Shown here: one piece after another, positions 1-7,566 of the stretch | Layout: each line of letters starts with the position of its first letter | Position numbering within the stretch: position 1 is the stretch's first letter | Assembly (NCBI RefSeq): GCF_002165575.1 | Contig: NZ_MXQF01000020.1 | Location: 1-34,830 of the forward strand | From: Pseudoalteromonas sp. A601 | Lineage (GTDB): Bacteria; Pseudomonadota; Gammaproteobacteria; Enterobacterales; Alteromonadaceae | DNA length: 34,830 bases | Reading direction: 5' to 3' | Made by a program: the position numbers and the translations under genes | Notes under the pieces: generated by a model | What the model saw: only the letters and a program-made list of their open reading frames with translations | The model's database searches: none | What the model was told of the DNA's origin: nothing

Positions 1-197
1 CGGCGGGGAATAAACCCGAAGAGATTTAAATACATTGCATGAAGACTATCGTTGTAAACACCTCTCGAAAATCTGACTTTAGATTGGCAATAAGCCATCT
101 GTGCTAAAGTAGATAAAGGACCTTTATAAATTAATGGTTCCCAATTTTTCAGTGCATAATTTATTCTACAACTTGTTCTATGGTGCCCTAAATTAGA
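1..197 (-). other. Left edge: open reading frame of unknown origin after the PIN-like gene
   Basis: Read leftwards, the frame that holds the stop codon of the PIN-like gene stays open from that stop to the window edge, about 65 codons. It contains two internal ATG codons and ends in a stretch reading like YLNLFGFIPRR. I do not recognise the product. It could be the 5' part of another cassette gene, the remnant of the cassette's original C-terminus, or chance. I searched for a second attC (a GTTAAGT-type partner of this cassette's 5' boundary) and found none, so the cassette boundary lies beyond the window or has been lost. Confidence 0.25.
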
Positions 198-833
198 TCA
201 AAAACTCTCTGTAACCTCTGAAGCGGGCCCTACTTGACAACAAATGAGTGTGATTAAATAGACAATAGCAAGCTTGAACACTTTTCTTGTTTCATCACTG
301 TAAGGCTGATCTTCTTTAATAAATTGCATTTCATTTAACATGGTCTCCAAAGAATAATTAAACTCACCGGCTTCTGTCTCAGGAAATACAATATTATCTT
401 TTCCGTTCATTACGTTATGTATCAGCTTAGTAAAACTTTTAAGCGTTTTATTTCGTTGTTTTAATTCTTCAATATCAATGTTAATTTGCTTTTCAGGATG
501 CTTAACAACATCTTTCCAAACCTCACTAAGAACACCTTGAGACTTCAATCTAATTCTTGGCTCGTCTGAAGGAAAGCCCATCTTAATGTAATGCATGATC
601 ACTTCTTCAGGTGAAGCTAATAGATCTTCACTAAATAACCGTTGTGATAAGCGAACAATCCTATCTCGTTTTTCAAAATCTGAAGTTTGTAGTATCTCGA
701 GTAAAGTCATTGGTGATATACACCAATCTCTGTTCTTTAACAGTTGGAGCTTTTTAGTCTCAACAGCACCATCTTCGGATAAGTGTTCTTTTAGGTAATT
801 AACTGCTGACGTTTCAAAGTACCAATATTCCAC
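198..833 (-). CDS. Second integron cassette gene: PIN-like domain protein, probably C-terminally truncated
   Basis: This 211-residue protein starts at a GTG with a well-placed GGAGG ribosome site, only 15 bases after the recombination boundary of the preceding attC; that is the usual cassette layout. The N-terminus (WYFETSAVNYL, then SPMTLLEIL around residues 40-48) resembles the first two acidic segments of PIN-domain ribonucleases, with E7 where most have Asp, and E46. I see no convincing third or fourth acidic segment. The C-terminus ends in a hydrophobic stretch followed by an abrupt tail, which suggests that the gene lost its 3' part. PIN proteins are typically VapC-type toxins or RNA-processing nucleases. 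No partner antitoxin is visible. The PIN assignment is pattern-based and tentative; the cassette status is better supported. Confidence 0.5.
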   Translation of the reverse strand: MEYWYFETSAVNYLKEHLSEDGAVETKKLQLLKNRDWCISPMTLLEILQTSDFEKRDRIVRLSQRLFSEDLLASPEEVIMHYIKMGFPSDEPRIRLKSQGVLSEVWKDVVKHPEKQINIDIEELKQRNKTLKSFTKLIHNVMNGKDNIVFPETEAGEFNYSLETMLNEMQFIKEDQPYSDETRKVFKLAIVYLITLICCQVGPASEVTESF

Positions 834-848
834 GAGACCTCCAGAGTC

Positions 849-948
849 ACTTAACGCCGCAATAAGCGGACTAAAATTGAGGGTTATACTGTGTAGCGAA
901 GCGGAACGTAACCCACTGTTTTAGTTCCGTTCAATTGCCTTGTTAGCA
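849..948 (-). repeat. attC recombination site of the first cassette
   Basis: Read on the minus strand, this 100-bp imperfect palindrome begins with R'' TGCTAAC and ends with R' GTTAAGT (consensus GTTRRRY). Between them, complementary arms pair around a short unpaired centre: GCAAT/ATTGC, then ACTAAAA/TTTTAGT, then GGGTTA/TAACCC. The cut point in R' lies between 855 and 854. R'' is complementary over 10 bases to the 5' boundary of the same cassette at 2272-2281, as expected for a mobile cassette whose attC was closed in its circular form. The stop codon of the upstream gene lies inside this site. Confidence 0.9.
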
Positions 949-2252
949 ATCTTAGTCCAAAGTGAACCAAGTAAATCATTTGACCATTCATAGATATATG
1001 AATCATCATCAAGTGCTTTTAATACTATAGACTCCAAATCACAGCAATTATTTTGATACTGTTTTACACATGATATATGAAAAATTTCCATTGAAGGAAT
1101 TGCTAAGCCATTTCCATGGTTAAAGTAGTCATCAAATTCACCCTCCATAACAGAAACAACAGAGGGAGGTTGGTATATATTAGTTTCAGATATGTCTTTA
1201 AATTCTTCTAAGTAAAACTTAGCTTTTTTATACGAAGTTAAAAGTTCCAAGGCGGCACTAATATGAAGTAAATAAATTGCGGTATTTAAGCCAGCCCAAC
1301 TTATGCCAACTTTATCTAAGCTTTCTTCAAGCGCTTCTATTAAATCAGATTGGAACTCACCTTTGTTAGAGGATAAAACGACACACAAACAAATTAACTG
1401 AGGGGCACAGCCAAGGATGAATTCATCGTAATCTCTAGACAACCCAAATGACGGTGTAATCATTGGCATATAGGCATTGTTACGCTGCCACTCAACTAGC
1501 ATTGATGACCAATGGTCTGATTTATCATTATCTTCACTCACCCCACAAAGCATCGAGCAAAGTATAGGAACATGCCATTGACTGCCAAGGTATGAATCTA
1601 AAATTGTATTCGTAAATTCATGCTTAGAGTCATCCGTTATCAATTGAATAAAATCGGGAAACAAATCTGAATCAGTTCTACTCATTCGTATATATGATGA
1701 AATAACTTCCTCTTTCGATAATCCAAGTTCTACTGAGTGCATTAGCAATTCTGAGTAAGTTACTTTATTGGACCAAAGTTTTGATGAAAGCAATTGGTGT
1801 AGAGATAAATAATCAACATCGTTTTTAACTCTTGAATGCTGGTTAAGGACATCTTTAATTAGATCATTAGCGCTATCACTACCGACCAAATATATACGGT
1901 AATTATTTCTCCCGTATTGGGCTTCTAAATTCCTTGGTCGACTTGAGTGCACACCACCTTGAGCTACAACATGAAAGAAGAAAAGAGGTTTTTCAAATGC
2001 TCTATTTTCTTGTGCATATACTTTTAATGGATTATTTGTCATTCCGTTAGTGGCTTTACTTTCAACTTCAAAAATAAATAAAGGAAATCGATTGCCCTTT
2101 TTGGAAAACCACGCAACGTCCACTGCTGGAGATTCACCATATATTGCTTCATCTACAGGGAACTCTTCCTCCACATGATAACCAAGGACACGACCTAAAT
2201 GCACAATCCCCTCAATTAACTCTTTCCCTAATACTAGTTTATGGTCTGCCAT
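921..2252 (-). CDS. First integron cassette gene: 443-residue protein with PD-(D/E)XK nuclease-like N-terminus
   Basis: I do not recognise a named family. Residues 1-100 look like a restriction-endonuclease fold: an N-terminal helix, D45 in VDVAW, then a hydrophobic strand leading to E62-V-E64-S-K66, which fits the D...(D/E)xK pattern. A strand reading PLFFFHVVAQG follows. The remaining ~340 residues are mostly helical in character with no motif I can name. No signal peptide or membrane segment is seen. The last seven residues (NKAIERN) are encoded by attC bases, so the gene and its recombination site evolved together or the stop was captured. The only AGGAG lies 14 bases before the ATG, further than usual. 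As the cassette nearest attI it should be the best expressed. Nuclease-like cassettes are often phage-defence genes, but that role is inference here. Confidence 0.75.
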   Translation of the reverse strand: MADHKLVLGKELIEGIVHLGRVLGYHVEEEFPVDEAIYGESPAVDVAWFSKKGNRFPLFIFEVESKATNGMTNNPLKVYAQENRAFEKPLFFFHVVAQGGVHSSRPRNLEAQYGRNNYRIYLVGSDSANDLIKDVLNQHSRVKNDVDYLSLHQLLSSKLWSNKVTYSELLMHSVELGLSKEEVISSYIRMSRTDSDLFPDFIQLITDDSKHEFTNTILDSYLGSQWHVPILCSMLCGVSEDNDKSDHWSSMLVEWQRNNAYMPMITPSFGLSRDYDEFILGCAPQLICLCVVLSSNKGEFQSDLIEALEESLDKVGISWAGLNTAIYLLHISAALELLTSYKKAKFYLEEFKDISETNIYQPPSVVSVMEGEFDDYFNHGNGLAIPSMEIFHISCVKQYQNNCCDLESIVLKALDDDSYIYEWSNDLLGSLWTKIANKAIERN

Positions 2253-2271
2253 GAGGGTTCAAAATTCTCCT

Positions 2272-2340
2272 GATTGCTAACAGCGTATTACCAAGAATAC
2301 CGATAAGCACTCGCGAGTTTTTACCCCATTCTACGTAAAT
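2272..2340 (-). other. attI: attI site of the integron
   Basis: Read on the minus strand, the sequence GCTG|TTAGCA holds the junction between attI and the first cassette, with the cut point between 2281 and 2280. The right half of the site is placed by position only, next to the 5' side of intI, because attI sequences are not conserved between integrase types. The cassette side (2272-2280) belongs to the inserted cassette. Confidence 0.7.
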
Positions 2341-2415
2341 ACACTTTAAAATTTATAATAATATTATTAACTTACTAATTTATGGGGAAGATAGCAACAA
2401 AAACTAGCCACTATC

Positions 2416-2552
2416 AAAGCGAGAATTTACTTAATCGAGAACCTATATTTTTATTAAATGAGAACAACCTAAGTAAAAATATTTAAGATCAATCACTTAA
2501 TGTTATTAAAAAAGTAAAGCGAGAATTCTGATCAGGTATATACCGAGAATTT
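2416..2552 (+). repeat. Dispersed direct repeats with GAGAA core upstream of intI
   Basis: A 12-base sequence, AAAGCGAGAATT, occurs twice exactly 100 bases apart (2416-2427 and 2516-2527). Shorter copies of its core follow: CGAGAA at 2436-2441 and 2544-2549, and TGAGAA at 2459-2464. The last copy lies just before the intI -35 element. The function is unknown; accessory integrase-binding sites or a regulator site are possible. Confidence 0.5.
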
Positions 2553-2555
2553 TAG

Positions 2556-2583
2556 TTGCAAAATCCTTGCAATGAATTATAAC
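2556..2583 (+). promoter_or_regulatory. Predicted intI promoter
   Basis: A -35-like TTGCAA (2556-2561) and a -10-like TATAAC (2578-2583) are separated by 16 bases and lie 30 bases before the chosen intI start. The LexA box follows directly, so transcription would begin inside it. Confidence 0.55.
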
Positions 2584-2598
2584 TGTATAAATAAACAG
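2583..2598 (+). promoter_or_regulatory. LexA (SOS) box controlling intI
   Basis: The sequence CTGTATAAATAAACAG matches the gammaproteobacterial LexA consensus CTGT-N8-ACAG exactly. It begins at the last base of the predicted -10 element and covers the likely transcription start. LexA repression of integron integrases at this position is established for several integrons, so DNA damage would be expected to induce cassette shuffling here. Confidence 0.8.
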
Positions 2599-2613
2599 TA
2601 TCTGGAATTTACT

Positions 2614-3576
2614 ATGAGTTCACCTTATTTAGAAATGATCAGATCAGAATTGCGTACTAGACGCTATAGTATTCAAACTGAGAAAGTGTATCTCTATTGG
2701 ATAAAGTACTTTATTTTGTTTAATGACAAAAAGCACCCTGATGACATGGGAAACCATAACATCGAACGGTTTTTGAATAATTTGGCAGTTAACAAACAAG
2801 TAAGTGCTGCAACGCAAAATCAAGCGCTATGTGCAATTATGTTTTTATATCGTTACATTGTTAAGCGTGAGATTAAAGGGTTATCTTATTCATTCACAAA
2901 GCGGGAGAAAGCATTGCCAACGGTGTTAACTCACGAAGAAGCATTAACTATAATTAACAAATTATCTGGCAAATACCGTTTAATCGCGTCAATACTTTAT
3001 GGCTGCGGGCTAAGAATAAACGAAGCGTTAAAACTACGCGTAAAAGACCTAAACCTTGAAAATAACACATTATTTATTTTTCGCGGTAAAGGTAAGAAAG
3101 ACCGCTACACTCTATTACCTAAATCATTAAATAATGATTTAAATAATCAAATTGAGTACGTTAAAAATACACACAGCAATGATTTAGCACAAGGCTACGG
3201 TTTAACATCATTACCTCCTGCACTATTAAGAAAATATGGTAATGCCGCTAAAGATTTTTCATGGCAGTATCTATTTCCCTCATCTACTCGATGCGTGCAC
3301 CCTTACGACGGTTATATTTGCCGTCACCACCTTCATGAAACTTCTTTTAGGAAGCAGCTTAGAAAAGCGGTACTAGCAGCGAAACTAACTAAAAGTGTTA
3401 AAGCGCATACATTTAGGCATACATTTGCAACACAATTATTGGTCAATGGCTGCGATATTCGCACAGTACAAGAGCTATTAGGCCATACAGATTTAAAAAC
3501 AACAGAGCTTTATACCCATGTAATTGGCAGTCGGTTTAGCAATACAATGAGCCCGATTGATAAAGCCTTAACGTAA
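2614..3576 (+). CDS. intI: Integron integrase IntI (tyrosine recombinase)
   Basis: IntI inserts and excises gene cassettes by attI x attC and attC x attC recombination. From the ATG at 2614 the protein is 320 residues, the usual IntI length. An in-frame ATG at 2572 would add 14 residues but would place the promoter's -10 and the LexA box inside the coding region, so I rejected it. The N-terminal SAM-like DNA-binding domain covers roughly residues 1-95. The catalytic residues are visible: R134 (GCGLRINEAL), K159, H265-x-x-R268 (HTFRHTFATQLL), H291 (LGHTD) and nucleophile Y300. The insert around residues 229-245 (HPYDGYICRHHLHE) is the additional segment that separates IntI from XerC/XerD. It is oriented away from the cassettes, as in other chromosomal integrons, and appears intact. 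Confidence 0.95.
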   Translation: MSSPYLEMIRSELRTRRYSIQTEKVYLYWIKYFILFNDKKHPDDMGNHNIERFLNNLAVNKQVSAATQNQALCAIMFLYRYIVKREIKGLSYSFTKREKALPTVLTHEEALTIINKLSGKYRLIASILYGCGLRINEALKLRVKDLNLENNTLFIFRGKGKKDRYTLLPKSLNNDLNNQIEYVKNTHSNDLAQGYGLTSLPPALLRKYGNAAKDFSWQYLFPSSTRCVHPYDGYICRHHLHETSFRKQLRKAVLAAKLTKSVKAHTFRHTFATQLLVNGCDIRTVQELLGHTDLKTTELYTHVIGSRFSNTMSPIDKALT

Positions 3577-3605
3577 AAAACCACGGCTGTTAACCGTGGT
3601 TTTTA
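3577..3605. terminator. Bidirectional terminator between intI and the glucoamylase gene
   Basis: The inverted repeat AAAACCACGG (3577-3586) and CCGTGGTTTT (3594-3603) encloses a 7-base loop directly after the intI stop. It has A- and T-tracts on both sides, so it can end transcription of intI from the left and of the glucoamylase operon from the right. Confidence 0.85.
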
Positions 3606-3625
3606 GTATTACTGATCAAACAAAC

Positions 3626-6031
3626 TTACTTTAGTGCTTTTTCAACTACTGGGTAGTGATCCCATACGTGTTTGTCGCTTAATGAGCGAACCAGTTTAAC
3701 GTATTCTGCGTGTGTCCACGCAAGTGGTGTGGCAGAGTTAGTGCCCTCGCCAAGTTGGTAGCCTGCTTTGTTGTTGCCTACGCCATCCCATACTTGCTCA
3801 GGTAGCATCATGCCTTCGTTGGCAAACTGCTCTAACCCTTTCACATAAGTGTTTTTAATCGCTTGTTGCTTGTCTGCGTTTAACGATTGCGTGGCATTTG
3901 CTGCGGCAATTTCGTAATGGCCGCGCTCACCAGTAAAAAACGGCCAAACACGACCGCGTTGACCTGGAGTATTCTGCCCACCTTCGGCGTAGTTTGTGCC
4001 AGTTATTTCATCTTCGCCGTAACCGTCGTTACCATAACGGCGAAAACCTGGGAATGAGCCACTGCCATCATTAAAGTTAAAGCTGTACTTAACTTGTAAG
4101 TTATCGGCTAAGGTTTCATCGTCATACTCAGGTAGGGTTTTTACAATACTTGGGGCAAGTGCATCGCGCACACCGTAGCGTACTAGCTCTAAAAAACCAC
4201 CGTCTAAAACTTGTTTTTTGTTAAAACCTTCACGACCATTATTAGCATTAATTTTAGTGTTTGAATTAGCGTCTTTATCTTGGCCAATACGAATAAAATA
4301 CTCACCGTCTGAATTGCTTGATTCTAAATTACCTTTGGTGGTGAACATCATGCTTTCTATGTCGCTATTGTATTTTTTAGCAGTTTCAAGGTAACGCTCT
4401 GCGTTTTGCTCATCACCTGCAAGTTTAGCTATATCAGCGGCGGTAATTAAACCTGCTACAACAGCAGCGGTTGTTGAAGGTGAATAACCTTCTTGCTCTT
4501 CCCAGCGCTCTTGTTGTGTGGCTGGCGGCGTGATTTGCATGTCGTTCCACAAGATTTTAGCGCGGCCACCGTCAACTAAAAAGTCAGCAGCGGGTTTTAA
4601 CATTCGGGCGTACCAATCAGTTAGCTCTGCATCTGTTAACACATTGGCTTGGTGCAGTTTCCATGCAAGCATAATAGGCATGGCTGTTTGGTCAAGCTGT
4701 ACCCCCACCCATTCAAGTTCACCGTCAACATGTGTTTTTTGTAAAAACCAGCCTGTGTCGCCATTGTTGCCCGGGGTATTGGCGTTTACTTGTACTTTTT
4801 CGAGGTATTCGAATGCGGTTTTAGCTGTGGCGGTATCACCCATTGCCATGAACGCCATGGCTACTTGGTAAAAGTCACGTACCCATACCGCTTTATAACC
4901 GGTTGAACCCGTTTTGGCTGATACTGTTTCGCCCCACGGGTTTGATAACGACGCAATAAGCGCGCCGGCATGGGTTTTATCTTCTTGCGCTTTTAACACC
5001 ATGGCACTGGTATAAAGAAGTTTACCGTTATCAGCTGTTTGCGCTTTCATGCTGTTAAGCGGCGCAAGACTTTGTAAATAATCTTGCCAGCCTAATGCCT
5101 CGCCTTTGCCGTTGAAGTTATCAAGTACGTGTTGATAGCCACGAGCTAAACTGGCTTGACCTTCTTTAAAGCTTGCTTGCTCATTGTTACCAAAGCTTAG
5201 GGTTAAATCAAATTGGCTATTTTTGCCAATCTCACCCAGTTCGGCCAGTAAGCTCACATTACCCGATTGCTCACCGGTATTGGTATAAACGTTATTTAGT
5301 TGCTGTGAGGTTTTAAGATCATTTAGCCCATCACTCTTGCCTGTAAAACCAACACTGGTTTGTTTAAACGGTTTTGCGCCTTGCAGTGATAAGTAACTAT
5401 CGCCCTGCCAAGCAAACAAGCCTTGCTCCGTTGTTTTTGCAAAGTCATCAAGGCCGTTGTTATCAATATATGGGTTAACACTTACATAAGCTTTTACGCC
5501 ATCAAGCTTAGTATTAAAAATACTGCGAACAAATAAAGTTTGGCCGTCTGGGTCGGTAAATATGTGTTTTTCAAGGCTAAAGCGGCCTTGCTTGTCACTG
5601 CTGGTTACTTTGTAAGCCAGTGACAATGGGCGTCCTTGCGCATCTTTATATAAATAGTCTACGGTTACATCAAGGTCGTCTGCTTCTGTTACGGTAAAGT
5701 CTTTACCGATAACCACAAACTGCATGTCTTTAATTTGCGCTTGGTGAATAAGCCCAAACATGGTTTCGGTGATCATGCCTTTAGCAATCGAAAACCATAC
5801 TTTTGATACTGTGCCTGTTGCTGCATTATCGCTATATGCACCGTTTTGGTATTGCTCAAATGACGTGCCAATACCGGTTTTACCTGAGTATGCCCAAAAT
5901 GGCTCTGCGCCAGGCGCACCCGGTGCTGATAATTGTGAAGTGTCGTGTGTATCTGTTTTTGCTTGTTCTGTGGTGCAAGCTGTTAAACCGAGCATAAATA
6001 GACTTGTGGTGATGATGTTGTATTTTTTCAT
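3626..6031 (-). CDS. GH15 glucoamylase, lipoprotein
   Basis: This enzyme should release glucose from the non-reducing ends of starch oligosaccharides. The 801-residue protein has a lipoprotein signal with lipobox LTAC (Cys19), and the +2 residue is Thr, which favours the outer membrane. After a short linker, the segment starting PGAPGAEPFWAYSGKTGIGT marks the glucodextranase-type N domain found in bacterial glucoamylases. The (alpha/alpha)6 catalytic domain follows. It contains WEEQEGYSPST around residues 507-517, the general acid region, and PEQVWDG around residue 743, the general base region. It is the last gene of the amylase-transporter-glucoamylase unit; the gap to the transporter gene is 44 bases and an AAGGGT ribosome site precedes the ATG. 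Family assignment is firm. Whether it prefers maltodextrin or dextran-type linkages cannot be read from sequence. Confidence 0.9.
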   Translation of the reverse strand: MKKYNIITTSLFMLGLTACTTEQAKTDTHDTSQLSAPGAPGAEPFWAYSGKTGIGTSFEQYQNGAYSDNAATGTVSKVWFSIAKGMITETMFGLIHQAQIKDMQFVVIGKDFTVTEADDLDVTVDYLYKDAQGRPLSLAYKVTSSDKQGRFSLEKHIFTDPDGQTLFVRSIFNTKLDGVKAYVSVNPYIDNNGLDDFAKTTEQGLFAWQGDSYLSLQGAKPFKQTSVGFTGKSDGLNDLKTSQQLNNVYTNTGEQSGNVSLLAELGEIGKNSQFDLTLSFGNNEQASFKEGQASLARGYQHVLDNFNGKGEALGWQDYLQSLAPLNSMKAQTADNGKLLYTSAMVLKAQEDKTHAGALIASLSNPWGETVSAKTGSTGYKAVWVRDFYQVAMAFMAMGDTATAKTAFEYLEKVQVNANTPGNNGDTGWFLQKTHVDGELEWVGVQLDQTAMPIMLAWKLHQANVLTDAELTDWYARMLKPAADFLVDGGRAKILWNDMQITPPATQQERWEEQEGYSPSTTAAVVAGLITAADIAKLAGDEQNAERYLETAKKYNSDIESMMFTTKGNLESSNSDGEYFIRIGQDKDANSNTKINANNGREGFNKKQVLDGGFLELVRYGVRDALAPSIVKTLPEYDDETLADNLQVKYSFNFNDGSGSFPGFRRYGNDGYGEDEITGTNYAEGGQNTPGQRGRVWPFFTGERGHYEIAAANATQSLNADKQQAIKNTYVKGLEQFANEGMMLPEQVWDGVGNNKAGYQLGEGTNSATPLAWTHAEYVKLVRSLSDKHVWDHYPVVEKALK

Positions 6032-6075
6032 TTTTTACCCTTAATTCTTTCTCTTAGTAATTGTGCGTGCAAACG

Positions 6076-7566
6076 TTACTGTGTGTGCTTAACACGCAGT
6101 ACAGCAACAGCCGCCAATACAAATGACACTGCGCCCAGCACTAATGCATAAATAGGTTGGTTCTCAAAGAAGTGACGTAAAATGAGGCCTAACACGCTAG
6201 CTGCCAGTAATTGTGGGATCACAATGAAGAAGTTAAAAATTCCCATGTACACGCCCATTTTATGGCTCGGTACTGAGGTACTTAACATGGCATACGGCAG
6301 TGATAAAATAGACGCCCACGCAAAACCAATGCCTACCATTGGCCAAATAAGTAACGTTGGATCTTTGATGACAATAAAGCTAACTAACCCTAGTGCCCCT
6401 AATACTAAGTTAATTGCATGCGCGAGCTTTAAACCCACACGCTTTACGATGACCGGGATACATAACGCGGCAATTGCGGCAAAACCGTTGTAAGCTGCAA
6501 ACAAAATACCGACCCAATCAGCGCCGTTATTGTACGCCGCAGAGCTGGTATCACTGCTACCGTAATGAAAACTGGTCACCGCTGACGTGGTGTAAATCCA
6601 CATTGCAAACAGTGCAAACCAACTAAAAAACTGCACCCAGGCGAGTTGCCTCATCGCCTCTGGCATAGTGAATACGTCATTTACTACTTGGTAAAAGCCG
6701 CCTTTTGTTGCTTGCTTTGCTTTAAGTGCACCTGCAATAAATTGAATAACCCCAAAGCTCACTAAGCCACCAGCAAGTAGGTAAAGCTCTTTTTCAAGAT
6801 TTAGTCCTGTTACAAGCCCAAGCACAGCTAAACCTAATACAGTAAAAATAATTCCGCCTTTATTAAAATTAACGGTATTACTTATAGTTTCTGGCTCATC
6901 AATGCTGTCTTGCTCGTTAAATTTAGCCAGCTGCTCAGGTGAATATTCTTTGGTGGTTAGAATCGTCCAACCAACCGCAATTAATAAAATGACTCCGCCA
7001 AAGTAAAATGAATACTTCACAGAATCTGGAATTTGCCCCAGTGGTGCAGTATTGGCAATATCAAACCAATTGGTCATCATCCACGGTAATGCTGATGCCA
7101 CAACTGCGCCAACACCAATAAAAAAGCTTTGCATGGCATAGCCTGTTGCTCGCTGTTTTTTCGGGAGGTTATCACCCACTAGAGCACGAAATGGTTCCAT
7201 GGTTACGTTGATTGAAGCATCCATGATCCACAGCATACCTGCCGCTATCCATAATGTAGGAGAGTTGGGCATGATGAATAACGAAAGCGTTGTTAAAATA
7301 GCGCCGTATAAAAAGAACGGACGACGACGCCCTAGTTTGCCCCAAGTTTTATCGCTCCAATACCCTATGATCGGCTGCACAATCAAGCCTGTTAACGGCG
7401 CTGCCACCCATAAAATAGGAATGTCATCAACGTTTGCACCCAATGTTTGAAATATTCGGCTCACGTTACCGTTTTGCAGCGCAAAGCCAAATTGAATACC
7501 TAAAAAGCCAAAGCACATATTCCATATTTGCCAAAAGCTTAAATCGGGTTTGTTATCTCTCATCAT
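6076..7566 (-). CDS. MFS/GPH-type maltose (oligosaccharide) transporter
   Basis: A 496-residue inner-membrane carrier with about twelve hydrophobic segments. The loop motif [12 protein letters not shown] after the second segment is typical of the SLC45/sucrose-type and bacterial maltose MFS carriers. It probably imports maltose or short maltodextrins by proton symport; no ABC maltose system is seen in this window. The start ATG overlaps the end of the upstream amylase gene by 14 bases, with GGAG seven bases before it, so the two genes are probably translationally coupled. Substrate is inferred from the flanking alpha-glucan hydrolases. Confidence 0.85.
   Translation of the reverse strand: MMRDNKPDLSFWQIWNMCFGFLGIQFGFALQNGNVSRIFQTLGANVDDIPILWVAAPLTGLIVQPIIGYWSDKTWGKLGRRRPFFLYGAILTTLSLFIMPNSPTLWIAAGMLWIMDASINVTMEPFRALVGDNLPKKQRATGYAMQSFFIGVGAVVASALPWMMTNWFDIANTAPLGQIPDSVKYSFYFGGVILLIAVGWTILTTKEYSPEQLAKFNEQDSIDEPETISNTVNFNKGGIIFTVLGLAVLGLVTGLNLEKELYLLAGGLVSFGVIQFIAGALKAKQATKGGFYQVVNDVFTMPEAMRQLAWVQFFSWFALFAMWIYTTSAVTSFHYGSSDTSSAAYNNGADWVGILFAAYNGFAAIAALCIPVIVKRVGLKLAHAINLVLGALGLVSFIVIKDPTLLIWPMVGIGFAWASILSLPYAMLSTSVPSHKMGVYMGIFNFFIVIPQLLAASVLGLILRHFFENQPIYALVLGAVSFVLAAVAVLRVKHTQ

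Larger units (their letters stand above)
2253..2613. other. Integron platform spacer: attI, direct repeats and intI promoter
   Basis: This 360-bp gap separates the first cassette gene from intI. It holds the attI recombination point (2280/2281), five short GAGAA-containing direct repeats (2416-2552), a perfect 10-bp palindrome GGTATATACC (2535-2544) and the intI promoter with its LexA box. A leftward cassette promoter (Pc) would be expected here. The region is very AT-rich and offers several weak candidates, but none I would choose with confidence. Confidence 0.7.

Noticed and set aside
1..197. A second attC site near the left edge
   Set aside because: No GTTAAGT-type core partner and no long imperfect palindrome was found; short matches such as GTTCTAT do not fit the core consensus.
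198..2252. The two cassette genes as a toxin-antitoxin pair
   Set aside because: They are separated by a complete attC site and have independent starts; sizes and sequences do not fit a known toxin-antitoxin pair.
2572..2613. Earlier in-frame ATG of intI
   Set aside because: It would put the -10 element and LexA box inside the coding region, and IntI proteins normally begin close to the SPYLEMIRSELRTRRYS segment.
5760..6044. Open frames opposite the glucoamylase, amylase, DUF349 and pheT genes
   Set aside because: They lie wholly within well-supported genes, lack ribosome sites and show no recognisable domains; they are by-products of the coding strand.
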